The notes under the pieces: model-generated
What the model was told of the DNA's origin: nothing
Database searches by the model: none
The model's input: the letters and a program-made list of their open reading frames with translations, nothing else
In this document: piece after piece, positions 1-8,444 of the stretch
Position numbering within the stretch: position 1 is the stretch's first letter
Layout: each line of letters starts with the position of its first letter
Program-made: the position numbers and the translations under genes
NCBI RefSeq assembly: GCF_011734195.1
Contig: NZ_JAANTH010000001.1
Coordinates: forward strand, 930,001 to 994,000
Reading direction: 5' to 3'
Length of the DNA stretch: 64,000 nt
DNA from: Halobacterium sp. R2-5
Lineage (GTDB): Archaea > Halobacteriota > Halobacteria > Halobacteriales > Halobacteriaceae

Positions 1-1
1 C

Positions 2-739
2 CCCGTCCCCTTCCTCTACCTGCTCGTCGGGACGTACGACCTGCTCGCCGCTCGAACTGCGGTGCCCGCTCTGCTCGCCGCTTCGCCGGCCGCCGTCTCG
101 CACCTGTTCGCCGCCGGCGTCGCCGCGCTCCTCGTGTTCGTGCTCGGCGTTCGCTTACTCCCGCGGTTCCTCGGCACGGACCCGCTCGCCGCGCCGTCCG
201 TGTTCGTGCTCGCCGCGGGCAGCGTCGGCCCCGGCCTGCTCGCGCGCTCGCTGTGGGGCGGCTGGCTGTTCCGCGCCGCCGCAGCCATCGAAGGAGTAGC
301 CGTCGTCACGTTCTTCGCGCACGCGGCAGTCCTGTTCGCGCGCTCGGACCGGCGGCGCGTCGGCCTCTACGCCATCCTCGCGGGACTCGGCGCCGGCGCC
401 GTCGCGGTCGGAGTCGCTGCGAGCGTCGCTGCTGGCTGGCTCTCGCCGGCGCGCATCGTCGCTCACCCGGCCGTCGCGCTCGGCGGGTTCCTCGCCGTCA
501 CCGTCGGCGGGTTCCTCGTCCAGTTCTACCCCGCGAGCGCGGGGAACTTCCCCGGATGCAGCGACACCGCGGTCGGCGTTGCACTCGGCGCGCTCCTCTG
601 CGGCGTGCTCGTCGAGGCGGGCGCGCTCGCGGTCGGGAACCCCGCTGCCGTTACGAGCGGTCGCGTGCTCGCTGCCGCCGGCGCCGTCGGACTCGCGTAC
701 GTGGTCGGCGGTGTCGTGGTCGCGCTCGCAGCCCGCTGA
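2..739 (+). CDS. Partial multi-pass membrane protein of unknown function (5' end outside window)
   Basis: The reading frame is open from the first bases of the window, so the N-terminus is missing; the GTG at 62 is an internal codon or a poor alternative start. The visible 246 residues are almost entirely hydrophobic, with about seven Ala/Val/Leu/Gly-rich segments, short loops and one conserved-looking NFPGCSD loop. It ends just before a palindrome-controlled copD-like cluster on the same strand. I do not recognise the family; an NnrS-like or other haem/copper membrane protein is possible but not shown. Confidence 0.7.
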   Translation, partial: PVPFLYLLVGTYDLLAARTAVPALLAASPAAVSHLFAAGVAALLVFVLGVRLLPRFLGTDPLAAPSVFVLAAGSVGPGLLARSLWGGWLFRAAAAIEGVAVVTFFAHAAVLFARSDRRRVGLYAILAGLGAGAVAVGVAASVAAGWLSPARIVAHPAVALGGFLAVTVGGFLVQFYPASAGNFPGCSDTAVGVALGALLCGVLVEAGALAVGNPAAVTSGRVLAAAGAVGLAYVVGGVVVALAAR

Positions 740-774
740 GACGTGGCCGAACATGTCCGCACACAGCGCTTAGT

Positions 775-788
775 TTAGGCATGCCTAA
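775..788. promoter_or_regulatory. Perfect 14-bp palindrome, probable DtxR-family metalloregulator operator
   Basis: TTAGGCATGCCTAA is a perfect inverted repeat lying 26 bp before the start of the copD-like gene and next to the AT-rich stretch CTTAGTTTA, which may be its TATA box. It shares the pattern TTAGRCNNGYCTAA with the palindrome upstream of the DtxR-like gene at 47747. Known DtxR/IdeR sites have TTAGG/CCTAA half-sites. Binding by such a regulator is inference. Confidence 0.6.
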
Positions 789-814
789 TCGCCGGGTGAG
801 GTGTTCCAGCTGCG

Positions 815-1765
815 ATGGCAGACGTGACCCACGAGACGGTCGGCTCGGCCGCCGACGAGCTGTTCGACAAGTACCTGCTCCCGAAAGCCGCGCTGACCAT
901 CATCCTCGCGGCGTCGCTCGTCGGCACCGCGCTCAGCCTCGACCTCACCGGTCAGTGGTCCGCGCTGCTCGTCGCCGCGAAGTGGGGGTACTTCGTCGCA
1001 CTGGGCGTCCTGCTCGGCGGCCTGCTGTGGAAGCACGGCTTCGTCCGGCCGGGCGACGTCGACGCCGCGGCGGACTACTGCGCGGAGATGTACCGCCGCT
1101 TCGACCGCATCGCCGCCGTCGCGCTCGCAGTCGTCGCAGCCGCCGGCATCGCGGTGCTCGCCGTCGCGTACGCCGATGCCCCGCTCGCGCTGCGCGCGGG
1201 ACTCGCCGTCACGCTGGGCGGTACCGTCGCTGCCGCCGTCGTGGACACGCTCCACGACGCGCCCGCCCCGGAGCGCTTCCGCACGCCCGCCGGCGTGCTC
1301 GCGCTCGTCGGGTCCGTGCTCGCCGTCGTGCTCTCCGCCGCCGCGGACGTCGCGCTCGCCGGGGGTGGGACGGTCCCGGCGGCCTCCCGAGCGATTCACC
1401 TGCTCGCGTTCGCGGCGTGGGTCGGCGGCGCCGTCTGGAACATCTTCGTCGCCGTGCCGACCGGCCAGCTCCGCCCCACGCCGGCCGTCGTGCAGGCAGC
1501 CGGCGAGCAGCTCGAACGCTTCCGGTGGACGGTGCGGTTCGTCATCCCGACGCTCGTGCTCACCGGCGCCTACCAGGCCGTCGACGCGCTCGGCACCAAC
1601 GTCGGCACGTACGTCGGAACGACCGCCGGCCTCGCGGTCCTCGCGAAACTCGGGTTCGTCGCCGTCCTGTTCGGCATCTTCCTCACGTGCCCGATGTGGC
1701 GCGCGTGCTCGCCCATCGACGGCGTCTGCGACCTCGCGGAGATGGACGGGGAGGTGGGCGACTGA
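815..1765 (+). CDS. CopD-like integral membrane protein
   Basis: A 316-residue protein with about eight predicted membrane helices separated by short loops. The arrangement, including the AWVGGAVWN helix near residue 210, resembles copper resistance D (CopD/PcoD) membrane domains. The C-terminal tail carries three cysteines (TCPMWRACSPIDGVCDL region), which could bind metal or form a disulphide. GAGGTG at 798-803 may serve as ribosome binding site for the ATG. The stop codon overlaps the next gene's ATG by one base, so it is probably translated with the tusA-like and fmdE-like genes. Transport of copper or another metal is suggested by family only. Confidence 0.7.
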   Translation: MADVTHETVGSAADELFDKYLLPKAALTIILAASLVGTALSLDLTGQWSALLVAAKWGYFVALGVLLGGLLWKHGFVRPGDVDAAADYCAEMYRRFDRIAAVALAVVAAAGIAVLAVAYADAPLALRAGLAVTLGGTVAAAVVDTLHDAPAPERFRTPAGVLALVGSVLAVVLSAAADVALAGGGTVPAASRAIHLLAFAAWVGGAVWNIFVAVPTGQLRPTPAVVQAAGEQLERFRWTVRFVIPTLVLTGAYQAVDALGTNVGTYVGTTAGLAVLAKLGFVAVLFGIFLTCPMWRACSPIDGVCDLAEMDGEVGD

Positions 1766-2046
1766 TGGCGGTCCCCGACGTCCCCGACACCGCGCCCGAC
1801 GCCGACCCCGACCACACCGTCGACAACCGCGGCCGCGGCTGCGCGAACGGCATCGTACGCGTCCAGCGCGCGCTCGAAGACCTCTCCCCGGGCTCGGTCC
1901 TCGAAATCAAGAGCACCGACCGGCGCGCGAAGACCGAGTACCCGAAGCTCGCCGCCGAGACCCCCCACGACCTCCTCGCAGTCGTCGAGGAGCGCCGCCG
2001 CGTCCTCCGCAAGCAGTACACCACCTACCTCGAAATCCATGAGTGA
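1765..2046 (+). CDS. TusA/SirA-like sulfur-carrier domain protein
   Basis: A 93-residue protein whose residues 19-78 read as a TusA-type alpha/beta domain: a VDNRGRGCANGI segment, an LSPGSVLEI strand and a YPKLAAETPHDLLAV helix. The putative persulfide-carrying cysteine is Cys26, but the usual CPxP is changed to CANG, so the proline normally following the cysteine is absent. The gene is not given as a long ORF of its own because its frame merges with an upstream open frame; the ATG overlapping the copD-like stop is the natural start. It overlaps the fmdE-like gene by 8 bp. Sulfur transfer to a metalloprotein or cofactor is inferred. Confidence 0.72.
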   Translation: MAVPDVPDTAPDADPDHTVDNRGRGCANGIVRVQRALEDLSPGSVLEIKSTDRRAKTEYPKLAAETPHDLLAVVEERRRVLRKQYTTYLEIHE

Positions 2047-2725
2047 CCTCGTCGACCCGACACCACCGACCAGCGGCACCGCACGCACCAACTGGCACCA
2101 CCTCGCGGACGCCGACCCCATCGAACTCCGGGACCCGCTCGCGGAACTACTGGGCGTCGTCCCCGACGGCGAGCCCGTCGCCGTCGGCTTCCCCGACGTG
2201 GTGCTCGCCGCGGGACACGCCTGCCCCACCGTCTCCGGTGCGTACCGCTCGACCCAGCTCGCGCTCGACGACCTCTACGGAGACGAACTGCCCGTACGAA
2301 GCGACATCGAAGTCACCGTAGGCGGCGAGCCCGACGACCACGGGCTCGGCCCGATGGCGAACGTCGTCAGTCACCTCACCGGCGCCGACCGCGAGACCGG
2401 GTTCGCGGGGTTCGGCGGCTACGGCGGCCGCGAGGACCTGCTGTCGTTCGAGCCGCTCGACGGCCCCGGCCGGACGTTCGAGTTCCGGCGCCGGGACACC
2501 GACGAGGCAGTCCGCGTCTCGTTCGCGCCACACGCAGCCGGCATCTCCCCGCCCGGCGAGGGCGAGACCAGCGTCACGGACACCATCCCGAAGCTCGTCG
2601 CGGGCGAAGCGACCGACGCCGAACGCGGGGAGTTCCACGAGCAGTGGCACGACCGCGTCCAGCGCATCCTCGACGCCGAACCCGGCGAGGACAGCCCGTT
2701 CACGCTCCGGTACCCCGAGAGCTGA
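2039..2725 (+). CDS. FmdE-like domain protein
   Basis: The 228-residue product has the signature of the FmdE family near its N-terminus (AAGHACPTVSGAYRS, His60 and Cys62), followed by a long acidic C-terminal part without recognisable domain. FmdE proteins were named for a subunit co-purified with methanogen formylmethanofuran dehydrogenase, but most homologues are stand-alone and metal-binding. Methanogenesis is not expected in a haloarchaeon, so another role is likely. It is the third member of a coupled copD-tusA-fmdE set; the 8-bp overlap supports coordinated synthesis. Exact function unknown. Confidence 0.65.
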   Translation: MSDLVDPTPPTSGTARTNWHHLADADPIELRDPLAELLGVVPDGEPVAVGFPDVVLAAGHACPTVSGAYRSTQLALDDLYGDELPVRSDIEVTVGGEPDDHGLGPMANVVSHLTGADRETGFAGFGGYGGREDLLSFEPLDGPGRTFEFRRRDTDEAVRVSFAPHAAGISPPGEGETSVTDTIPKLVAGEATDAERGEFHEQWHDRVQRILDAEPGEDSPFTLRYPES

Positions 2726-2794
2726 ACCGCCTGCGCTGCCGTTCTCCCCGCGCCGACCGCAAAAACCTAAGGCCGTTTCTCTGGATGCGCTCGT

Positions 2795-3835
2795 ATGGGG
2801 AGTTTGCGACGACAGCTACCAGTCGCCGTCGTGGTGGGGCTCGCGCTGGGTCTGCTCGCCACCTCGGCCGCCCACCACGCCAGCGAAGTCACTCGCATCA
2901 ACCACACGAGCGGGCCGCTCTCCGCGTTCGCTGTGGACGCCGTCCCCGCGCTCATCTTGCTGTCCGCGGCCTACTGGTTGCACAACACGCCCTTCGGCGC
3001 GAGACACCGCTGGCTCGTCGTCGCCTGGTCGACCGCGGGGACCGTCGTTTTCACCGGCGTCACCGCCGCAACTATCGCCATCCGCGAGTTCGAGGGACGG
3101 AGCGTCACGGAGCCGGCGTTCCCGCTGCTCGTGGACGCCGGCGTCGGTGCCGTCGCCGGGTTCGCCGCGGGCGTCTTCTACGTCCGCGCGCAGCGTGACG
3201 CCGAGCGCGCCCGCCGCGCCCGCCACGCGTTCTCGCTCGTCAACGACGTGCTCCGCCACGACGTCCGGAACAGCCTCGGCGTCGTCCGCGGGCACACCGA
3301 GATGGTCGCTGAATCGACTGACGACGAGGACGTCGAAGCCCGCGCGAACACGATCCGCGAGCAGACCGACGACGCACTCGACCGCATCGAGAACGCCGAC
3401 ATCATCGCGCGGACCATCAGCGACGACGCCGCCCTCGGACCCGTCGACCTCGCCGCCGTCGCGGAGACAGTCGCCGAACGCGTCGCGAACGCCTACTCCG
3501 TCACCGTCGCCACCGACCTCCCCGAGAACGCAGACGTCCGCGCGAACGACGCCGTCCGATCGGTGGTCGACAACCTCGTGGAGAACGCCGCCGAACACAA
3601 CGACGCCGACGACCCCCGCGTGACGGTCGCCGTCGACCTCCGCGAAGACGCCGTTCGGCTCGAAGTCCGGGACAACGGCCCGGGCGTCCCCGACGACGTG
3701 CTCGCGGACGCCGACGGCGGCCTCGACCTCGTGGCGACGCTCGTCGACCACTACGGCGGCGAACTCCACGTCTCCGAGAACGAGCCCCGCGGAACCGTGT
3801 TCGCCGTCGACCTCCCGCGAGCCGGCGTGGACTGA
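2795..3835 (+). CDS. Membrane-bound sensor histidine kinase
   Basis: 346 residues. Residues 8-130 contain four predicted membrane helices forming the sensor, followed by a short coiled linker and a HisKA region with the phospho-acceptor in VLRHDVRNSLG (His155). The HATPase domain shows an N box (NLVENAAEHND), a G1 box (RDNGPGVP) and a reduced G2 box (GGLDLVATLVDHYGG). No extracytoplasmic sensor domain is visible, so the signal may be sensed in the membrane. It converges, with a 23-bp gap, on a HalX response regulator that could be its partner, although convergent genes are not co-transcribed. Confidence 0.88.
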   Translation: MGSLRRQLPVAVVVGLALGLLATSAAHHASEVTRINHTSGPLSAFAVDAVPALILLSAAYWLHNTPFGARHRWLVVAWSTAGTVVFTGVTAATIAIREFEGRSVTEPAFPLLVDAGVGAVAGFAAGVFYVRAQRDAERARRARHAFSLVNDVLRHDVRNSLGVVRGHTEMVAESTDDEDVEARANTIREQTDDALDRIENADIIARTISDDAALGPVDLAAVAETVAERVANAYSVTVATDLPENADVRANDAVRSVVDNLVENAAEHNDADDPRVTVAVDLREDAVRLEVRDNGPGVPDDVLADADGGLDLVATLVDHYGGELHVSENEPRGTVFAVDLPRAGVD

Positions 3836-3858
3836 ACACTCTCCGTTCTCCGGCGCGC

Positions 3859-4506
3859 CTACCGGTTCGCGTCCTCGACGACCTGCAGCAGTTCGCCCAT
3901 CTCGGCGTCGGCGCCGGGCTGCTCGGACGCCTGCTCGCGGACGCGCTCTAGCTCCTCCTGCAGTCGCTGGAACCGCTCGTCGTCCACGAGTTCGGCCTCG
4001 TCGTATCGCGCCTCTAGCTCGGCCACTTTCGAGCTCAGCGCGTACATCGCCCGCAGCTCTCGGGTGTAGTCAGCGCGCTCGAAGAGCTCCTCGGTGGCGT
4101 CGACGACTTCCTCGCGGTCCACGGGCTTCTCGAGGTACATGTCGTAATCGAGGTCGACGACGTCGAGGTCCGGCTCCAGGGCGGTCACCAGCGCGACGCG
4201 TGCGTCGCCGTCGCGCTCCCGGATTCGTCGGAGCGTCTCGTCGCCGGAGCAGTCTGACAGCCGGCGGTCGAGCAGCACGGCGTCGACGTGCGGGCCGTAC
4301 CTACGGAGGGCCTCCTCGCCGTCCGTCGCCACGACCGCGTTCCAGTGCTGGTCCAGCCAGCGGCCGACGGAGGCCGCGAACTCGTCCTCGTCGTCCACTA
4401 CGAGAACAGTGTGTTCACCGTCCAATGCATCCGACTTGTCCCGTGACGACCTGCTTCCGTTAGTTTGCGTCGGGGCGTCCGGGCTCGCGGAACTGTCGGC
4501 TGTCAT
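3859..4506 (-). CDS. HalX-type response regulator
   Basis: 215 residues. After a Ser/Asp-rich leader, residues 32-140 form a receiver domain: acidic pocket VVDDED, phospho-acceptor Asp80 in VLLDRRLSD, conserved Lys in LEKPVD. The C-terminal 70 residues are a charged helical HalX domain (ELRAMYALSSKVAELEARYD), a haloarchaeal output module with no known DNA-binding motif. It probably transmits a signal by protein contact. A pairing with the convergent kinase downstream is plausible. The ATG lies after CGATTAGGG, an AT-poor promoter region. Confidence 0.88.
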   Translation of the reverse strand: MTADSSASPDAPTQTNGSRSSRDKSDALDGEHTVLVVDDEDEFAASVGRWLDQHWNAVVATDGEEALRRYGPHVDAVLLDRRLSDCSGDETLRRIRERDGDARVALVTALEPDLDVVDLDYDMYLEKPVDREEVVDATEELFERADYTRELRAMYALSSKVAELEARYDEAELVDDERFQRLQEELERVREQASEQPGADAEMGELLQVVEDANR

Positions 4507-4566
4507 ACGATTAGGGTGAAGCCGACTCCGTAAAACAGGAGTGGCCGTGAAGTTACATGCGGCCCA

Positions 4567-5715
4567 CTACTCGCGGTCCCCGGCCGCGCCGAACTCCTCG
4601 CTGAGCAGCGCGACTGCCTCGCGGGCGCCGCCCGCGGCCGCGAGGTAGCTCGCCCCGACGCCGGATTTCGCCGCCCTCGCCGCGGTCCCACGGAACACGG
4701 TCGGGCCGACCTGCGCGACTGCGCCGTCCCCGACGCTCACCAGCCAGCCCGGCGAGTCGAACGTGTACTGCTCCAGCCGCGGCCGGAAGCCGTCTTCGTG
4801 CTCGCGGGCGTCCGCGACGAGCGTCTCTACGTTCCGCGCCGCGACTCTCGCCTCGCGGACGGCCGCCTGCGCGGACGCCGGAACGGCCGCCCCCTCGCTG
4901 TCGACGACCCGCGCCGCGTCTCCGACGGCGACGGTGCGGTCGTCCACGGAGAAGTCCGCGCGGACGTCCACGCGCTCCCCGTCGAGGGCGTCCGGGCCGC
5001 GGATGCCGCCAGTCCACACGAACACGTCGTACGGCACGTCGCCGCTCTCGGTCTCGACGGCCTCGTCAGTCGCTCGCGAGACAGTGACACCGGTGCGCAC
5101 GTCGACGCCCTCGCGGTCGAGCTCGTCGCGGACCGCCCGCTGGAAGCGCTCCGGGAACGACGGCGCTACCGAGTCGAGCTGTTCGAGCAACACCACGTCG
5201 ACGGCGGCGTTCTCTTCCCGCGCGAACGCCGCGAGTTCGCCCGCAGTCTGCACGCCGGAGAGGCCGGCGCCACCGACGACGACCGTGCCGCCGCCGGATT
5301 CGGCGAGCGCCTCGAACTCGCTCCGAATCTGCGAGGCGTCCGACAGCCGCTTCAACGGGACCGCGTGCTCCTCGACGCCCGGCAGCCCGTAGAACGCCGA
5401 CGCCGCGCCGAGACAGACCGCCGCCACGTCGTATTCGAGACTGGTGCCGTCCGCGAGCGCGATTTCCCGAGCGTCCCGGTCGACGGACTCCACGGTCGCG
5501 ACCTCCACGCGCGTCCGGTCGAAGATGTCGTCCAGCGGCACGACGATGTCGCCGGCGAACTCCGGGCGGCGAATCGCGCGGTGGAGCTCGTGCTGGACCA
5601 GGTGTTCGCCGGTCTCGTCGACCACCACGAGGTCGACGTCGGCCGGCAGCCTGTCTTCCAGTTTGTCGGTCAGGACGACGCCCGCGTAGCCACCGCCGAG
5701 CACGACGACGCGCAT
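4567..5715 (-). CDS. FAD-dependent NADH dehydrogenase-like protein (NDH-2 family)
   Basis: 382 residues starting MRVVVLGGGYAG, a Rossmann FAD-binding motif at the extreme N-terminus. A second dinucleotide fold (VVVGGAGLSGVQTAGELA) binds NAD(P)H, and a third FAD segment (VAVGDAARV) precedes the C-terminal region, as in type II NADH dehydrogenases and sulfide:quinone reductases. An upstream in-frame TTG exists but the ATG places the GxGxxG motif correctly. It would feed electrons from NADH to menaquinone without proton pumping, upstream of the cytochrome b complex encoded nearby. Sulfide:quinone reductase is less likely because the paired redox cysteines are not obvious. Confidence 0.82.
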   Translation of the reverse strand: MRVVVLGGGYAGVVLTDKLEDRLPADVDLVVVDETGEHLVQHELHRAIRRPEFAGDIVVPLDDIFDRTRVEVATVESVDRDAREIALADGTSLEYDVAAVCLGAASAFYGLPGVEEHAVPLKRLSDASQIRSEFEALAESGGGTVVVGGAGLSGVQTAGELAAFAREENAAVDVVLLEQLDSVAPSFPERFQRAVRDELDREGVDVRTGVTVSRATDEAVETESGDVPYDVFVWTGGIRGPDALDGERVDVRADFSVDDRTVAVGDAARVVDSEGAAVPASAQAAVREARVAARNVETLVADAREHEDGFRPRLEQYTFDSPGWLVSVGDGAVAQVGPTVFRGTAARAAKSGVGASYLAAAGGAREAVALLSEEFGAAGDRE

Positions 5716-5757
5716 GCCCGGTGGTACGCGACCCAGCGCCAAAACCGTACTCGCCGA

Positions 5758-6738
5758 TTAGAACAGCGCGTCGCTCTCGTCGAGCACCGTCGCGGGGCCG
5801 CCGACCTCCCAGACGTCCGTCTCGACGCCGCAGTCCGCGATTGCCTCTTCGACCTCGTCGGCGTACTCGGCGCGCGTGTTCACGTAGACGGTCGCGCCGG
5901 TGTCCGTCGAGAAGTACGCGGGGACGCCCTCCTCGCTGCGGAGCTCTCGGACGGCGTCGAACACCTCGATGGTGTCCGGCTTCCAGTACACCCACCCCGA
6001 CGGGCCGGTCATCGTCGTCGCGGCCAGCGACAGCGAGTCGTGTTCGGCGGTCTCGAACACGCGCTCGAAGTCGCCCTCGCGGAGGGCGTCCCGCGCCTCC
6101 GCCAGTTGCGCGTGGATGTGCGAGAGGCGGGCCTCGAACATGTGGCTGTCCGCGGCCTCGGCGTGCGCGTGCCCGGTCTCCTTGTACGAGGGGACTTTCG
6201 CGATGACGATGCGGAGGTCGTCGACGAACTCCTCGGGGACGTCGAGGCGCTCGCTCCGGCAGTCCTCGTCGTTCAGGCCCGTGTGGAGGTCGGAGAAGCC
6301 GCCCGTGACCGCGCGCGCCGCGGACGCAGACCCGCGCCGCGCGATGGTCGAGATCTCGGGCAGCGAGAGGTCGAGGCCGGCGGCCTCGGTGGCCGCGCGA
6401 GCGAGCGCCGCGAACCCGGACGCCGACGACCCGAGGCCGATGTTCGACTGGAAGTTGTTCACGCTCTCGACGTGCACGCGGTGGTCGACGCCCGCGCGCT
6501 CGCGCACCTCGTCGACGACCTTCCGGATGCGGTCGGCGCCCGAGCCGTCCTCGACCTCGCCGTCGATGACGTAGGTGTCCTCGTCGCGCTCGGGGTCGAA
6601 CTCGACGGTCGTCGTCGTGTTGCTCGGCGCGGTGCAGACGCTGATAGAGTCGTGGTAGGGGAGTCGGAGCTGCTCGTCTCGCATCCCGTGGTACTTCACG
6701 ATGCCCTGAATCGGGTGGGCTCGCGCGGTCGCTTTCAT
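5758..6738 (-). CDS. mvaD: Phosphomevalonate decarboxylase (archaeal MvaD-type)
   Basis: 326 residues of the GHMP-kinase fold. Diagnostic features are AHPIQGIVKYHG at the N-terminus, the phosphate-binding segment NNFQSNIGLGSSASGFAAL around residues 105-123, and TMTGPSGWVYW and FSTDTGATVYV near the C-terminus. In haloarchaea this family decarboxylates phosphomevalonate to isopentenyl phosphate in the modified mevalonate route to archaeal lipids. The start was taken at MKATARAHP; the open frame extends nine residues upstream. It follows the NDH-2-like gene's start by a short gap on the same strand, but the two have no obvious functional link. Confidence 0.88.
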   Translation of the reverse strand: MKATARAHPIQGIVKYHGMRDEQLRLPYHDSISVCTAPSNTTTTVEFDPERDEDTYVIDGEVEDGSGADRIRKVVDEVRERAGVDHRVHVESVNNFQSNIGLGSSASGFAALARAATEAAGLDLSLPEISTIARRGSASAARAVTGGFSDLHTGLNDEDCRSERLDVPEEFVDDLRIVIAKVPSYKETGHAHAEAADSHMFEARLSHIHAQLAEARDALREGDFERVFETAEHDSLSLAATTMTGPSGWVYWKPDTIEVFDAVRELRSEEGVPAYFSTDTGATVYVNTRAEYADEVEEAIADCGVETDVWEVGGPATVLDESDALF

Positions 6739-6980
6739 ACCCCGACGGGGGTCTGTCGCGCGCATAAACGTCCCGGAAGCCGGCCGGCGCTCGCGCTATC
6801 CGGGCCGGGAGTTGGGGCTGACAGGCGGCACGCTGGAGCGAGTACGGCAGGACGGCGTGCCGCGCTCCCGCGGACGCCCTGCCGCCGCAGTCACGTCACG
6901 CGGTGTCTTGCTCCCGGCCCCGTATTTGAACGTTCGCCCGGTTCCGTTACAGGGAAAGGCGCGCCGTCCGAGGTCCGGGT

Positions 6981-7664
6981 ATGGGAACGCCGCTGGACAC
7001 GCGCGAGGCACAGGTCGAGGAGGTCATCGACCGCCTCAGCGACGAGTACCCCGACCCCGAGATCTCGCTGAACTTCTCGAACCGCCTCGAACTGCTGGTC
7101 GCCGTGATTCTCTCCGCGCAGTGCACCGACGAGCGCGTGAACAAGGAGACCGCCCACCTCTTCGAGACGTACGAGTCCGTCGAGGACTACGCGAACGCCG
7201 ACGAGGAGGAGCTCGCAGAGGACCTGAACTCCATCACGTACTACAACAGCAAGGCCGGCTACATCAAGAGCGCCGCGCAGTCGATGGTCGAGGAGCACGA
7301 CGGCGAGGTGCCGGACACGATGAGCGAGCTCACCGACCTCTCGGGCGTCGGCCGGAAGACCGCGAACGTCGTGCTCCAGCACGGCCACGACATCACGGAG
7401 GGCATCGTCGTGGACACGCACGTCCAGCGCATCTCGCGGCGCCTCGGCATCACCGAGGAGGAGCGCCCGGAGGCCATCGAGGAAGACCTGATGCCGGTCG
7501 TCCCGCGCGAGCACTGGAAGAACTACACGCACTGGCTCATCAGCCACGGCCGCGACACGTGCACCGCGCGCAACCCCGACTGCGCGGACTGCGTCCTCGA
7601 AGACGTCTGTCCGTCCTCGAAGCTCGACAGCGACGTCGACCTCGCGGACGGCAGCGAGTGGTAG
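6981..7664 (+). CDS. nth: Endonuclease III (DNA glycosylase/AP lyase)
   Basis: 227 residues. Features in order: ILSAQCTDERVNKET helix, helix-hairpin-helix LSGVGRKTANVVL with the catalytic lysine, VDTHVQRISRRLG with the catalytic aspartate, and a complete 4Fe-4S cluster loop with spacing C-x6-C-x2-C-x5-C near the C-terminus. It excises oxidised pyrimidines in base excision repair. The preceding 240-bp gap holds no gene. The ATG start fits the family length (about 210-230 residues). Confidence 0.95.
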   Translation: MGTPLDTREAQVEEVIDRLSDEYPDPEISLNFSNRLELLVAVILSAQCTDERVNKETAHLFETYESVEDYANADEEELAEDLNSITYYNSKAGYIKSAAQSMVEEHDGEVPDTMSELTDLSGVGRKTANVVLQHGHDITEGIVVDTHVQRISRRLGITEEERPEAIEEDLMPVVPREHWKNYTHWLISHGRDTCTARNPDCADCVLEDVCPSSKLDSDVDLADGSEW

Positions 7665-7763
7665 CGCGGCGGTAAGCGAGCGTTTGGCTCCCGCTCGGCG
7701 GACTCAAATCGCGGCTTTAGCTTTAGGAGGTGCTTTGAAGGAGCGACGTGTAGCCCAGCGTAG

Positions 7764-8444
7764 ATGGCTGGGAACCGCCTACTCCCGTCGCGTTCGACAG
7801 TCGAGCGCGGCGACGGCTCGCGAGTCGTCGGCATCCGCGAGGACGCCGCCGACGAGGTGTTCGAGGCGCTGTCCTCGAGCACCGCTCGCGAGATTCTCGC
7901 CGCACTGTACGAGGAGCCCGACACCGCCTCCAGCGTCGCTGAGGACTGCGATACGTCGCTCCAGAACGCGACCTACCACCTCGAGAAGCTCGTGGACGCG
8001 GACCTCGTGGAGGTCGCGGACACGTGGTACTCCGAGCAGGGCCGCGAGATGAAGGTGTACGCGCCCGCCTCCGAGTCGCTGGTCGTGTTCGCGGCCGACG
8101 AGGCGTCGAAGCCGTCGCTGAAGGAACGCCTCATGCGCGTGCTCGGCGCGGTCGGCGTGCTCGGCGTCGCGAGTCTCGTCGTCCAGCGGCTGTTCGGGGG
8201 GCGGGGCGCGCCGACGGAGTACCAGAGCAGCGGCGACGGCGGCGCGGGCGCGGCCGCGACCACCGAGGGCGGCGACGTCGGCATCATGAACGAGCAGGTC
8301 ACGGAGACGGCCAACGCGACCACGACGGTCGCCGAGAGCGCGCAGTCGACCGCGCAGGGACTCCCGCCGGGCGCGCTGTTCTTCGCCGGCGGGCTGCTCG
8401 TGCTCGCGATCGTCGTCGGGTACGTCTGGTACCGGGGCCGGTAG
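7764..8444 (+). CDS. Membrane-anchored winged-helix transcription regulator (ArsR-like)
   Basis: 226 residues. The N-terminal 100 carry a winged helix-turn-helix (EVFEALSSSTAREILAAL, then SLQNATYHLEKLVDADLV) typical of haloarchaeal ArsR-like proteins. Then a membrane helix near residues 127-143, an Asn/Thr/Ala-rich segment with possible N-glycosylation sequons (NAT), and a second membrane helix ending in YVWYRGR. The DNA-binding domain is therefore probably tethered to the membrane with a loop outside, suggesting an envelope-responsive regulator. Function of targets unknown. GGAGGTG about 40 nt upstream is too far to be a normal ribosome site. Confidence 0.8.
   Translation: MAGNRLLPSRSTVERGDGSRVVGIREDAADEVFEALSSSTAREILAALYEEPDTASSVAEDCDTSLQNATYHLEKLVDADLVEVADTWYSEQGREMKVYAPASESLVVFAADEASKPSLKERLMRVLGAVGVLGVASLVVQRLFGGRGAPTEYQSSGDGGAGAAATTEGGDVGIMNEQVTETANATTTVAESAQSTAQGLPPGALFFAGGLLVLAIVVGYVWYRGR

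Noticed and set aside
6739-6980. Gene or RNA in the gap before nth
   Set aside because: No plausible ORF with good codon use and no tRNA cloverleaf was seen.
4798-7071. 757-residue plus-strand frame
   Set aside because: It is antisense to the NDH-2-like and decarboxylase genes and rich in Arg/Val/Asp from high GC, with no domain.
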